Assembly: GCA_905221605.1 (NCBI GenBank)
Contig: CAJNDS010002607.1
Coordinates: forward strand, 208,501 to 272,500
Source of the DNA: Symbiodinium natans
Taxonomy: Eukaryota; Sar; Dinophyceae; Suessiales; Symbiodiniaceae
Length of the DNA stretch: 64,000 bases
Direction: 5' to 3'
Under the pieces are notes generated by a model that saw nothing but the letters and a program-made list of their open reading frames with translations, was not told the DNA's origin and made no database searches. Position numbers and translations under genes: made by a program. Positions 1 to 13,220 of the stretch are shown piece after piece (position 1 is the first letter of the stretch; every line of letters starts with the position of its first letter).

Positions 1-399
1 ATTTCGGACGCGTGCTATCTTATTGAGATGGGCTCTCTAATTACAATTATCGTGCGCTCGCCCAGGTTACCTTTGGCCTTTGGCAGCTGGGGAGAAGGGG
101 TCATGGAGTTACGTGGAGTTCGCTGCTGGGAAGCCTTCTCTCGAACATCGTGAAAAGCATCAGGTCCCTTCCACCCCAAGAGAGCCCATCGGGTTCAGGA
201 TTTCCAGTTGTTCTTTACGGCCCGTCCCAACGGTTCAGCGCCTTCTCAGGGTCCAGAGGGATCACCTTCGGCTTCTTCAGATATGAGGCCAGTTCCTGTC
301 TCAGGGCTTTACGCTCCGAGTGACCTTGCGTAAAGGACCGACGGCCTTGTTCTTCTCTTCGCTATGGAATTGAGGCCGAAAGAAGCTCTATATCCAATG

Positions 400-424
400 T
401 CTCTCTCTCTCTCTCTCTCTCTCG
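400..424 (+). repeat. (CT)n microsatellite
   Basis: About twelve CT units. Confidence 0.95.
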
Positions 425-1984
425 CTCGGACACGGATCAAGAACCGCTTAGCCCAAGTCCAAACTACAAACTACCATGGCCTAAATCCTGCACGAGAATT
501 CGGGGTCCTCAAACTCTCTTAGCATGCGGAACTGGGCGGTTTAGCGACGCGGCCCGTAGCCCCCAACTCCCCAACCCAACCCGCATCGGAAAAGGCCTGT
601 CCAGCCGCTTGCAGCACGGCATCCAACTGCGGCCGCTCGATGGGCACATTGAGCGGAAACCGAATCCTCTGGGATTCCAAGCGGCAAAGCTGCAAAGTTT
701 AGTCCCTAAACGGCCGAAACCAAAGAATTCTTGACACTGAACCTTAGCACGTAGTTCGGTAAACCCGAACCCAATTACTGATGCTCTGAGCTGGAACTCG
801 AATGAACCAAGGCCTTGTCGCGTACCTCACCTGTGCACACATCTAGAATCTGGAGTAACCTAGGTACCCTGCCAAAAGGTACATAAACCCTAAACCAACT
901 CCGGTCCTTGGCAGGGTGGCCAGATGCTGGTAGGCCTTCTCCAGATCCTGTTCACACGGCGATCTCAGCGCATTTGGGCTTGAAGGTGAAGGGCGCACCG
1001 TCTAGCTAAACCACCAGAGTGAATACCGTAAGGCAGGGAACCATGTCAGGTTGTACTTGTCTCTCTTGTCTGGCTTTTGGGGCATTACTTGTCTTCATTG
1101 ACGTCTATTCGGGGTCGAGGGTCCAGATCTTCGAGTTTTTCTGAAACTCAGACTGACGTATATACAGACACAAAAAGAAATGGAAGGACAACTACAGACA
1201 AAACGGACAAAGCAAGCAACAACAACACCTGATAGAAGCCACAGACCCGGATGCAAACACGAGCTGGCTCTGCTAGGAACGCCAGATTCCCTTTCAGCCT
1301 TTCAGCTGCCTTCTGGTTGATTCATGACGGTTTGTTCCTCGAACTCCTCGACATAAATGCCAGTCGTATTCTGTGTCCTAGCTTCGAGCCGACAAGTGAA
1401 TCTTTCTCAAGTGCCGGACAGTAGGTACCAATACAGAGAGAGACCACATCATCTCAGCTCAATCGCTGAATACCATCCGGAAAATGCCGAAATTGATGTT
1501 TCGAAAGGCAAATTTCAAGACATATAATGACAAACAAAACTACCTGACTTAATTTGTAAAGGCCCTGGATCCAAACCCCGGATAGAACTCAAGGATATTC
1601 GAAGGTTCAAAGTCTATAGGGCCTAGGGGGACCCGGCAGGGTTTCCAGGACCTTAAGGGTTCGCCTCTGGGGTGCAGCCGGGGGTGGCCGTTAAGTCTGG
1701 CCCACACAGGTCCTGCAGCCCAAGCCCCCAAGCCCTGAGTTGTCATTCGAGCCAAGCAGTATGACGCCGAAAGCAAGGCCGAAGCAGCGTTTCGACCTAA
1801 AAGGATGAGCCTCCATTGACAACATTGACCGCTCAAGCTAAGCTCGAAACCCAAACCGCGAAAGCCTTGAGCCCCCCAACTGCACAACTCGTTTGCCTGA
1901 ACTGTGATACCATTCTTGGCTAAAATGCCGATGTCAGCCGAACTGAACGACCTCAGCTGCTAGGGCCGCTGGGGTCCAAGGTTA

Positions 1985-2045
1985 TGGTTGGGGGTTTTGG
2001 GGGTTTTGGGGCTTTTGGGGGTTTTGGGGGTTTTGGGGGTTTGTT
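1985..2045 (+). repeat. (GGGGGTTTT)n array
   Basis: Six units of five G plus four T with one C substitution. Strong G-quadruplex potential. Confidence 0.95.
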
Positions 2046-5000
2046 GGTTTAGAAAGTCGGTCACATGCAAACTCCAACCACAACAAATCACGGGCCACAC
2101 CTCGTTAAATCCAACGCCGCAGCTTTGACCATCTCATGCGTGCCTCGCATGATCCAGCAGCGACCCAAAATCTCGAATTGCCCCAGAGAAAAGTATAGTT
2201 AACGCCGAGACAGACCCGGCAGGTCCTTAGCAACAACTCCATGTGGACCCCAAACGCTCATGTGCCCAAGATTTTATAAAACCTGTCAACATCAATTAGA
2301 TGTTTGGGTGTTGCGAGGCCGTTGTTTAATTAAGTCCAGGTTGTTGCTTGAAGACTCCAGGTGCGGTCTTTGCGAGAGTTGAGTCTGGGTGATATCACAC
2401 TAAGCACACGCTAGCGGCATCGTCTGCTCGGGTCTGTAGGGTCTGAGTCTGTATGCGCCAAGAGAACGCCACCACATCGGCAATGAACTTGTCATTCAGC
2501 TCAACCAAGTCCTTCACACCAGCGTAGAGCGACAAAGATTTGCTGGGTGTGTAATTTACTGGACTTACTGTTGCTGAGGCTGTACAGAGTTTAGTCCCCA
2601 AAGCCGTATCGCCAAACTCCAACCGTTAATAGGAAGCAGCTTGAGCTTCTCGCATGCAACTTGCGTCTTTCATGCCCGAATTCGTGAAGGACCCTGGAAT
2701 GCAAAATCCGGTTCCAAGTTGCCAATGCTTTTTCCCCAAACCACTTAACTCCCGAACTGTTGACTTGCAAAACCCTGCAACTCCTCCCAAGCCAAAACCT
2801 ATCCCTACCTGGCGCATGCATACCCTTGAACTTACACCGTAAAATTAAACGACCCTCAAACTCAGCCCCAACCCCTGGTCCCCACCGATACTCACAGCAC
2901 TACGATGCCAGAACCCTTCGTAGCTGTCCCTAAATTGAGGGCCTTATTGAGCTGGCTCCAAGAATCTTCGCCCAAAAGCCTCGCAAGTAGGACTGGGGTT
3001 CAAAAGCCCAAGCCAGCAAAGTCATGCACCCTAAGCCCCAAACCTTCAACCCTAAGTCCTGAATCCTACGAATCCTAAACCCTAGATCTTACTAACCCTA
3101 AACCCCAGCAGCCCTTCTTAGCAAACTCCACCAGGCCCATCGGCTTGGATCAGGAACTGGAGGCGGAGGTGGGACGAGCTGGGTTTTGGGTTTTTTTCTT
3201 GCCACCCGCTTAGCTGATGCAGAACATCGCACGGCAGGGTTTTTGGGGTTTAGGGTTTAAGGCTTGACAATGTAGGGTTTCAGGGTTGAGGGCCTCAGGG
3301 TTAAGAGCTTTGTATGTAGAACTTCCATGCCGGAGTCAGGTAACACTCCTAAACCATATCCTGAAACTTTTGATCTAATCTAAACCTTAAATGACTCGAC
3401 TGTCAACACATTAAACCCGAAACCATAAACCCGAAACCTTAAACCCGAAACCTCGACCCTAACGCCCCAAAACACTCAACGAAATGAGAAGCTACCCGCT
3501 GCCCCTGAGTCCTGGTTGATATCCACCACTCCAAGGGGTACCTCTCCAGGGGCAGGGCTTAGGAATTAGGTTTAGGGTTCCCAAGTCCCCTGAATGGGGC
3601 CCGATGATCACTAGGACCACCAGGCTGTCCGACTGGGATCTTGGTGTTGGGCCACGCTATCTTCGTCAGGCCAACCGAAAATTAGCTCTAAGACTCTATA
3701 TCCAAGGCAAGCTGACGATAAACTCTCATCATATCTCCTTGTGGGCTTCTTCAAGCGTACTTAATAGTCACTGGAAGTAGTAACAAACAATCCTTATACG
3801 AGTTTTGAAAGGCTTCGTGTGGGTTTTGAAGCAACTCCTCTTGATGGCATGATGCTCTTTCAAGCAAGCTTGCAAGGCGTAAGCAAAGCGAGCAGGCAAA
3901 ACAAGAGGCAAAGAACAGAAAAAGGTTCAATGACAAACATGATAATGCGAAAATATGAGAACAACAAGAATCACAGGACACCCGAGCAAACATAACAACT
4001 AAAAACTTTAAAAGAGCAACGTGCCAAAGTCTGAGTTTTTGACCTACATGCAGTAAACCCCTTTTCGCAGGCTTTGGCCGTCGCATGTTGCTGCTGTCTT
4101 CGGATGAGGCGCGCCCAGTGTTGAGATGCAGCCTCCAATACGTGAAGGACTTTTGCAACCTGTGTACTGAGGGCATATCAAGCAATAAATGCCTCAGTGT
4201 AATCCGCAACCGCACTGTTGTAGAATGCTGTAGATAGGGAAATGCCGTTTCCTGACAACCAGCTGACACCCAAAGTGCATAATTCTGAGAGCTCAAGGCA
4301 GCTGTCGGGCAAAGCAGGCCTTGTTCAAATGCGCAGTCCCGATCTCCACGGCGCACCAGGGTCTGCGAAGCACGTCGCCTCTGCAGCTTTGCATTATGGG
4401 AAGTCGTTTAGGGTTTACTTTTGGTGTAGATTTAAGATCAATTTAAGCCTGAACCCTAGAATCACGAGCACTTCAAGTGACAGAACTTCTCAGGCGGAAA
4501 CGCCCTGCTCGGCCCAGAACTCGCAGCGGTGTGCAGCAAAGAGTGCTCCACATCTGCTCCCACAAGAAGGTGGTCGGCTTCGGCCCTTCGCGGCTGGAGC
4601 TGTTGTCAAGTCTCGCGCAACATTCCGCGGTGAAAGCCGTGGTGCCACAATGTGGCACACGCTGAAGGGCAACCCCCCCACGCGCTTTGCTTGGGCATAC
4701 GTCCCTTAGCGGTGGCCATTTGATGCCATTTGCGCTCCAATGTCAAAGTTCTAAGCGGATGGCCCGCAGTGAGTTTACGCGTGAGGACCTTGTTGCTTGA
4801 GCGATTCGTGCTGCGCCAATCTGTCAAGGCGGAAAGGCCAAAACAATCGGCGCATCTGTCAAGGCGAAAAGCCCAGAACAATCGGCATTTGTAAGAACAG
4901 ACGCCCCTTCACCAACACCTAACTAGCTACACCCGTGGCTCTACCAAGCTGCTGCACGAGTCAGGGCTGACGATTCTTACACTACAGGAAATGCGCTTGC

Positions 5001-5188
5001 CCTTGTGCGCAACCTTTAACCTCGGCCCAAGGCACGAGCTCTGAGTGCGCACTTTGTCTCTGGCTGAAGAACCCCCTTAAGCTTAGAGAAAACTCCTAGA
5101 CTCCGGCTTCGCAGTGGGGAGGAAAGAGTGCGCACTTGCTGCTTGAGGGCTTGCCAGCGATAAAGTTTAACGTTTCAGGTGGCTGGGC

Positions 5189-5266
5189 TGCCAGACTTGT
5201 GAGCATCACCAAGAGCTTCCGGGTGTTCTTGACGGCGAAGCCGAGATTGTCGAGGTTGTCCAGCTC
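5189..5266 (-). CDS. Exon: ELDNLDNLGFAVKNTRKLLV segment
   Basis: Acceptor CACGAG|GAG, 26 codons (ELDNLDNLGFAVKNTRKLL, VMLTSLA), then GC donor GCA|GCCCAG. Splice pattern and composition match the other exons. Could be a C-terminal cytoplasmic part of the membrane gene or another gene. Confidence 0.4.
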
Positions 5267-6604
5267 CTCGTGGACTTCGCTCGTTCTTCCGGCTGTAGGG
5301 CTTGCGGTTCGGGTTCGGGGCTTGGCAAGCATTTGCAATATGGGAGATCCCTGACGCTGCATTAGTTGGTGTCCATTCTTTTTGTTGCTCGACATACTTT
5401 TCAAAAGCCTATAAATCTTGAGCACCGAAGCACCACATGACAAGGCACACGTAAAACCCAAAACCAACTCTAATTCTGCTTGTGGTTTCCTGTGTCACTC
5501 CGTTTTGCATTGTTGTTTGGTGCCTCGTCTCCAGCATTGCTTTGCATGCTTCGTGTTCAATTTTCGCTTCTCTATCTTGTCCCATCCAAACAAGAATGTC
5601 GACAAGGGCAGACCTCTGTATGTACCTTGCTGTTCATCTGCGAAGAACTGAGAATGCAAGAAGAACAAGAGACAAGGAGAAACTTCAGCGCAGAAGGAGA
5701 AACAGGGAACGCAGGGGATGAAACAAACTGGGACGAGAAGAGGAAAAGAAAGTGACACGGATGAAGGCCTGAAAGCTCATGAGCCTTCACAAACCCTCAG
5801 TGCAAAATATCAAAGCTCTTTTTAACCCTTGTTTTCCTATGAGCTCTATGCTCGCGGATGCTTCGAGGCTCGTGAGCCCGGACCGAGAACTGCAACAACA
5901 AAAAGCCCCAGTGCCCCAAAACCAGACCACAGCGGAGCTGGAAGAAAGGCTGCTAAGCGGCATCGACGTCCAGGAAGACGTTAAGGGTAGAGCCTTGCTT
6001 CGGAAGCTTGGGTAAACGGAGGGGTTGGGGCTCAGATGCTGGATTGGCAAGAACCCACTGGCGAAAGCATCATACCATGCACTCACATCTTTGCCCCTCA
6101 CTGTGAGTCTCTCCGCTGGCCAAATGAACCTGAACCCTGAACGTCCATGAACGCTTAACCCTGGAAGCCTGCAACAACCGCAAGGCTTAGAATCGCAACT
6201 TCTGAGGAACTTTGGAACTTTGGACATGCCTAGGAAACTCTGTGGATTTCGACCGAAAGGCACATGTTGAAGAGCGTCTTCAAGTGCCTGCCATGCGAGA
6301 CCCCTAGCAAGACCACGTGCAGCGGGGAAGCTTGCCGTAGCTATTGGGTATTATGGGGTGTTAGTGGATATGCACCATCTGCCCTTCAAGTAAACCCTAT
6401 GCTATATACTCCAATTTCCACTCTCATAGACCCCACATCCCGTATCCGAACGATCTACTTTTGGCAGGAACATGTTGTCCGCCTCAAAGCGATCCTTGCA
6501 CAGTTGGATTGTCCCACATGGGCCCTGGCAACTACTGCGGGGCGACTTGTTTGCCAGACGATATCTGACAGGGGTCCGCACTTGCCGCGAGTACGTCCCA
6601 GAAA

Positions 6605-7066
6605 TTGCTGCGCCTCGGTCTGCCGCGGCTACAAACAACGCAAGTATGGCGGATCGCCCGGACGATAGTGGAAGGTGTGATGGGAACAGAAGATAACAGA
6701 AGAAGAGAGCGCAAGGAGGAGCAGCAGGATTTGCTGGCTTCGTGCTTGGAGACGTCGGACCCGCTACCTGAGACATCCAAGGCAGCCAGTCGTGGTTCGG
6801 AGCGAGTCCAGTCGGGTGGGGACAGCGAGTTTTGTGTGCCCAGCCGACAGAAGATGAGGAACGCCAATCGGAGAGCAGACGATCATGCAAGAAAGCTTAC
6901 CACCGAACTTAGTACCAGCGCGGCAGTCGGAGGAAGCACCCAGGTGGATTTGCACGTTGCCTTGTTCATACGCAGCGGGACACCCTTCGTTGATCAAGAA
7001 ACTCACGACGGAGTTGGAGGATGCCTGGTTACGACGGTTACGGTACTCCCCAAAACAGAAGCCTAA
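6605..7066 (+). CDS. Unassigned 153-codon open frame
   Basis: Plus frame rich in Arg/Glu (NRRRERKEEQQDLLASCLE). The opposite strand is open as well (6402-6890). No family recognised; possibly chance. Confidence 0.15.
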   Translation: MLRLGLPRLQTTQVWRIARTIVEGVMGTEDNRRRERKEEQQDLLASCLETSDPLPETSKAASRGSERVQSGGDSEFCVPSRQKMRNANRRADDHARKLTTELSTSAAVGGSTQVDLHVALFIRSGTPFVDQETHDGVGGCLVTTVTVLPKTEA

Positions 7067-8422
7067 GCTCCAAACTCCAAAGCCCCACACCACACCACCC
7101 ATCAGCACCCCTTCGCCGGATCTCTTGGGCAGGGGGCAGTTTTGGTGCTCAAGATGGCAGGATTTTAAGCCCCTTGGGGCCTTTTGGGGTGGAGACCGTC
7201 AACGGGCCTGTAAAGCATAAGCCGCAAACTACCGTAGCCGAAGCACTTTTTCTCTAGATGGTTCGGTTTTGTTTTTTGCCACCCGCACTGGGGATGCCAG
7301 GGCATCACTCCGCAGAGACCAGTCGCTGGATCTTGGATGTGGGATCTGGCCACCGTATACCAACAAGTCACAACCCAGAAAACACGACCTCGACTGAAGG
7401 GTTGAGGGCTTGAGGCTTCTAAGGTTGTAGGAATCTATGGTTTGTGTAGGCTTTATGGGGTTCTGGGGATTTAGATGGTAGGGTCATTTCAGTACATCCT
7501 TCTGTCTTGCCTTATTCTTTCAACTGTCCTCTCTTTCCAGAGGCCAAGGCGGCCAAGACCGAAGAAAAACATGACCAACAAAGTAGGACCCGCCTGGCAG
7601 ACAAAGCCGCCGCAGCTTTGTGGTGCCTTGAGAGGTGGAAACCCTAAATACGAGAACCCCAAGCCCATAAACCCCCAAATAATCAACTCCCGACGAGCTT
7701 TGGAGTTTGGGGCTATGGGGCACGGCAGGCGTCGCGTCTGGAAGCCTCAAACCGTGAACTAAATCCCTAAGAAGCGGACAAATCCTACATGGTGGGGATC
7801 GAGGGTGCATGTCTGCAGTGCAGTACCTACGACCGGCCGCTTCACCCAGGTCGTCGCCTTAGGGGGAGCGGCAGAAGAGGGGTGGGGTAGGGGGCGGCTT
7901 GTGCTGAACGCATATCTTCCGAAGCCTCAAGACGAGGAGGTCTCTGTCCTTCATGCAAGGGCCAGATGCCTCCGCAGTAAGGCTTGCACCTAAACCAGCA
8001 ACACCCTCTGAAAGCCGTTGGCCTTGCCGAGGCACGTCAGGAAAACGTCGTAGTTTGTCTTGCTGCGAAGGTGGAGCGCCTGAGCCGAGCCCCAAAGACT
8101 AAACCTCCGACCCCTTGCCTGAGCTTGAAACCCTACCCTGGCCTCTGAACCCTGCACTTGCGTAACCTGCACCATCCTGCACCTAAACCCGACAGACTGA
8201 ACCCCAGCTGTCGGAACCTCGTGGCCTTGCGGCTTACAGTAGTGAGCTTTGAACTTCAGGCTACAGAGGGCGAAGTGGGGCTTCGTGATTTAGGGCCGAG
8301 AACAGCCATGATCCTCACCGTGCCCTTTCCATCCCGGCCTTGTAGACGACTGCCGGGCACTTGTAAGTACTACAGCAGCCATACAGGGGACAGCAGCAAA
8401 AGGAAGTACAACATAACCGAAC

Positions 8423-8545
8423 TGACCCGACGAGCAGTTCGAAGAACTGCACCAACGCCATAATGACTTCAGCTGTGAGGCGATTTTGACTGTGGCCATC
8501 GTGAACAGCAGCAGGATGACGCTTAAGAAGATGGTGATGATGCAC
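8423..8545 (-). CDS. Exon(s): two hydrophobic helices in adjacent frames
   Basis: Acceptor ACCAG|G then IITIFLSVILLLFTMATVK, possibly ending at a GC donor (ATC|GCCTCA, 8482). Immediately after, in another frame, AEVIMALVQFFELLVGS runs to a GT donor at 8422. The gap is too short for an intron, so an indel or alternative boundaries are needed. A membrane protein piece, strand-consistent with the gene to the right. Confidence 0.4.
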
Positions 8546-9189
8546 CTGGTGCAGGGATTAGCTTTCGGGGTACATGAGCTCCATGCCTTTGTCATTATCG
8601 GACTTAGGCTTATAACTCTCCCCCCCTTCAAACCGAATGTATTGATGAGACGCTGATTGAGTGGGGGATAGGAAGCCCACAGCCCTAGATTCATGTGGAG
8701 AAGCGATCTGAGACAATGTGCAGCTCTCAAAGTTTCGCAAACTCTGAAACCTACGCCCTAGGTTAATTAGGTGGAGACGGGTAATTTGCCGGAACATCTT
8801 TCAAGCTTCGAAGGCTAAGATCCAGCCACGCTGCCATCCCACCATCCCGCGATCAATGGAGTCGTCGGCCAGGAGACCAAACCTGATGGACCCTACTACT
8901 CAACCTAGACTCTCCTAGACCCGACCTCTCTGTGCTGCCGGCTTGTGGCTCAGGATTTTTGGGCGTAGGAGTTGTGGATCTCTGGGCAGCAGCTTTGGAG
9001 ATATCGCTTCTTAAGTTCAGCCATATAGCACGAGAGCTGGCCGTCGGCTCAAGAGCTCGCACACGCCCACACGGAGACAGAGACGCAGACTCAGACAGAC
9101 AGATGCGGTTCATAGTAGGACAAGGCTTTTGATTCCGCGCCATTCGAGCCCTCTGAAGCCGGGCACTGAGTCCAAACGCAACTCTGCGC

Positions 9190-9325
9190 CCTGGACATTA
9201 TCAACCCCGCCCCAACCCCGCCCCCACCCCACCGCCCCACCGCCCCCCACCTCCCACCCCCCCACCCCCCCCCCACCCCCCCCCCCCCGCCACACCCCCC
9301 CGCCCCCCCCCACCCCACGGGCACA
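9190..9325 (+). repeat. Poly-C/CCCCACC tract
   Basis: About 130 bp of C runs punctuated by A or G. Minus frames read as false Gly-rich proteins. Confidence 0.95.
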
Positions 9326-11939
9326 AGGCCAAAGGCTGCCATCTGAGTCTTAACAATATCGGGGTCGGGGCTGCATGAGCGTCACCCGAAGCCCTTGCCC
9401 TCCCCTCCTATATGCATGCCCAGCTGCAGGCAAAGCATCATGATCTGCACGCCGCTGACCTCAAGAACTGATGCTTTCGACCTTCGTCCCGGAATCCCGG
9501 AAAACCAAAATAATGCCACACCATCTCAGCCCCGAAGCTTGAAGCACAATCTACATGCAAGGGTACCTCGAACCCTAAATCAAAAGCATCGACCAAACCT
9601 CACGCGTTGACAGTTTGAAAGTTGAGTGCTTGTTGGGTTTCAGCAGGAGACCTTCTAGGGATGTATGCAATGGATATGTCCAGGCCTGAACTCAAAGCGT
9701 TGTCTCGTATGTTGTCGCTCTGAGCACGTGCGATCGAAGCCCCGAACTCCCCTCCCCGTCCTCCCTCGCCCCGTGCCGTCAACTTTCAACTTCATAAGAA
9801 ACCATCAAAGTTAAAGAGCTCAAGCCGGCATATCATGTGTCGGTCCAGTCCAGATCTCCAGTCCAGCTCTCGAAAGCTGAGTTCGCTACGTGCTACACTC
9901 GTTTTGGAGCGCACCGGCTTCTGGGTGCGGAGTTGTCATGCCCTCCGTCGAAAAGATGATGAGGTCTGTAGTGGCTCTCGCGGCTCCGGGCTTTACTCAA
10001 CCCTTCAAACCATCCCTAGAGACCCAAACCGGTCCTTCCCTGGCTGCAAAAGCTGTAAATTACAGCATTTGGCTGTTCACAGGCTTAAAATACCGTGAAA
10101 CGATGCATCTCTGACTGTTCACGAGCTCGACCTGATGTAAGCTGCAACATCTCGGCGGGCTATCCACACGCTTCAATGTATTAACTACCATTTCTGACCG
10201 TTCACAAACTCGACAAATAGAAACCTTGCAAGAGTGCTGCTGCTGGATAATCAGAGAAGTCATCTGAACGAGAATCAAGGTTCCAGTTTACTGACAGCAA
10301 AAAAGACTGAAGTAGTCGTAAGTGCAAAAGTAGTATGTAGAGTAATAAGAGTACATGCAAGAACGGGAGGCTCGAAATCGCACTCGTGATGCTGGTCAAG
10401 GCAACCGTAGCTTAGCAATAGTGCCGACAATACTTCTGCAACAAGGTTTGAGTGTGCTGGAGAGTTTGCAATGGTTCTGCAAAAAAATTACAAAAGAGAT
10501 TCATTCCAAATAGACGAATGACTATGTATGGAGTCCAGCATGGTATCGCAGAAGACTAGAAGTCAGAGTCAAGGTGGGAGTATAGCAAGTAATCCCAATC
10601 TTGATTGCAAGACTGATTGGGAAAGAGCTTTCGCAATTAATACGTAGTATATGGCTACTCGTCATTAGCCGTTAGTCATTCCTAATCAAAAGGACAGTGG
10701 ACTATAGTGAATATTATATTCCGTGCAATCTATTCATGAAGACGTGAGATCGCAGAATGCGCGCATTTCCCGTCCCACGCCTGCAGGAACAAACAAACTA
10801 CAAAACCCAAATCCGGGGGAGACTCCTCCCGGAGGCCCCTGACATCTCCTGATATTAGGTTCTTTTGTTTTTTGGGCTCTCTGCCAAAATTTGCACATTT
10901 CCCGTCCTTTGCAAGGCGTGCCGGGAACCACATAGGAAACTTGCCCTTTGATCACCAACTCTGTGCTGGAATTTTACTAAAAACCATTATTTACTACGGT
11001 TCCATATACTTAGGTTGACATTATACATCAGATGCTCGCTCCGCATGTTTTTCTCTTTTCTTCTATGAGAAATAAAATATAGGTGGTGTTTACGTTATCT
11101 TCATTCTAACGGTGTATCATTCGTCTTCTGTATCTTTCATCTTGGAAGAGCCTCATCTTCTTATGTCTTTTTAACCAATGGTTATTACTTGTCTTCCGAA
11201 AGGGAACAGCATTTATGGGTTGTGTGTTGCCTTGAAGACAAATGAGTTTACGGGGAGTTACTGTCCTGGGGGACGTTCCCGAAGGTCCAGCTCCCCAGAA
11301 GAATCCCGAAACATGTCTTGTTGGAGTCCAGCGTAAACATGTTTCTGCGAAACTTCCACGTTTCCGCCCTAGCATGCGGAATGTTTAAAAACTGAATGAT
11401 CACAACAAAACTGACAATGAACAATGAAGACCGCCACTGGGACACTCCTGTGCTTTGTTTTGTCCTGAGATTGATGATTGTCTGAACCCATTCGAGGGAG
11501 CGCCATCGAAGTTCATCTCTCCTGAGCCATACCTGACCCCCTCAAACCCTAAGAGATTCTTCTGACCCTGAACCCTAAATCCCTGAGACACTCAATGACG
11601 TGCCATGTCGTAGGCCCAAGATCCGGGCGATCATGTCCAACAGGTTGAGAAGCTCGAAGCGCCAACACTGGGACCTCTTTTCAAGTTCACTCCCAGAGGT
11701 TTTCGGGGGTTAAACAAGGGGTTTAGGGTCATTTGGAGGAAGGTTGGGATTTAGATGTAGGGCTGGGATTTTGGGTCTTTGTTTGCCCCCCCGGTTTGGG
11801 GTTTGAGGTATAGGGTCTTGAGCCTCAACCCCAACCCCTTAGCACCTTGCAGCTCGAGCGGAATTGAGCTGTGGTTTTTATTCCTACAAGATGATTCTAT
11901 GGAATAACGAACCCTTCCGCTAGTACTGTTTCTACTCGT

Positions 11940-12420
11940 CTGCTGCTGCGTTTGCTTCCGCGGACGCTTCCACGAACTGATTTCGCGCAGTTTTGCTTAA
12001 CTTGCTTCTGCGAGTAGGTCTGTATAAGATATCTACTCGAACACGCGTCGGTCCAAGGCGAACGAGCTCGACGAAACACGAAACACTGCTGAAACTTGGA
12101 GAGGTTCGATCGCTACACGCAGAATGCCTGGAATGCATTTGATGGATGTGGCGTGGGACTTGGGTGGTTGTTTGCGGCGGAAGAGAAGCATGAACGAAGT
12201 AGTGCTGCGAAGGTGGCGATTGGGCTTGCAGCAGCTGCTGAGCCGTCGATTTTTCAAGAGCACGGACTCAATGGGAAGGGCCTGGACCTTGAGATCGTCA
12301 TGCAGGCTTCCGCGGAGCTTCCTCGGAGCTTCCGCCGTTGTGTCGTCGCTTCTGTGGGAGCTTCCGCAGAGATGTGCTTCCGCAACCCTTCCGCGTGCTT
12401 CCGCGGCCACAGTCCCATGC
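11940..12420 (+). repeat. Interspersed GCTTCCGCG words
   Basis: GCTTCCGCGGA, GAGCTTCCTCGGAGCTTCCG, GCTTCCGCAGAG and GCTTCCGCGGCC recur about nine times. The overlapping plus (12096-12470) and minus (12033-12548) open frames arise largely from them. I do not call either a gene. A GACACA/ACTC-rich simple repeat follows at 12485-12597. Confidence 0.5.
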
Positions 12421-12780
12421 GCTTTCGCGCCCCGGTTCTCGGGGACGTAAGTATCTCTCAAGAAGCATGAAAAAAAGCCGCTAGACACAGACACACAGAC
12501 ACACAGACACAGAGGCAGACACAGAGACACCGACAGACAAACACTCACACCCTCACGCCCTCACACCCTCACACACTCACTCACTCACTCACTCCAGCAA
12601 TTCCGACATGGAGCACCTGAGTCTCAGTTGAAAAGATTCCCCAATTTGTCGGACTCGGAGAGCTCTAGAAACCACTGCAGGGTTTAGGGCCAGGAGTCAA
12701 GCCCCTCAGCCCTGAAGCAACACTGCTATCAAGGGTCAAGATGGTCAAGCTAGAGAACCTTGGAGGTTGCCACGCCTCGC

Positions 12781-12825
12781 TTGGCCGATGAGCCACAATA
12801 CAAAAACGGCCAGGATGACGATGAT
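12781..12825 (-). CDS. Exon: transmembrane helix IIVILAVFVLWLIGQ
   Basis: Acceptor CCCCAG|ATC, 15 codons of a clear transmembrane helix, GC donor CAA|GCGAGG in phase 0. It would be part of the multi-pass protein on this strand. Confidence 0.5.
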
Positions 12826-13121
12826 CTGGGGATGAAGCTGGGCTGGGGCAGGGCCGTTGTAGGGGCGGCTTACATGTTCAGAGTGACTCTTGGGCTTGTC
12901 TAAAGTTTGGGGTTCAGGGCTGTGAGGTTCAGGGACTTTAGGGCTTCATTGTCGGGTTCAGAGGGTTCGCGAGCTTCGGCTGTAAGCCTGGAATCTGTCG
13001 GTTTCAGGGGCATTCACAACCCTGTGTGAGTGCAGATCCCCCTTGTAAACTCATTCGGGTTCAGGGTTGTTTGTTTTCATGCCCTGGCCCAGGTCGTAGC
13101 AGTTCAGTGATTCATGAATCG

Positions 13122-13220
13122 CCCGGCCTGGGCCCCGTAGTTGTTGCTGGCTACCACCGGGGCAAGGGAGATCATGAAGTTCCTCACCTTGACGCGATAG
13201 TCTCGCAGTGTGCTTCGCCA
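13122..13220 (-). CDS. Exon: RDYRVKVRNFMISLAPVVAS segment
   Basis: Acceptor GCCTCAG|TGG; encodes WRSTLRDYRVK and VRNFMISLAPVVASNNYGAQ. An internal AAG|GTGAGG could be a donor that shortens it. Strongly coding in composition; probably a cytoplasmic loop plus helix of a membrane protein. Confidence 0.5.

Larger units (their letters stand above)
1..5188. other. Gene-poor left end with telomere-like words
   Basis: No convincing exon. Holds (CT)n, the GGGGGTTTT array, and dense CCTAAACCC/CCGAAACC/GGGTTTAGGG words, especially 3040-3110, 3235-3310 and 3410-3475. Open frames at 3751-4356 (minus) and 4242-4709 (plus) oppose each other and match nothing I know. Confidence 0.5.
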
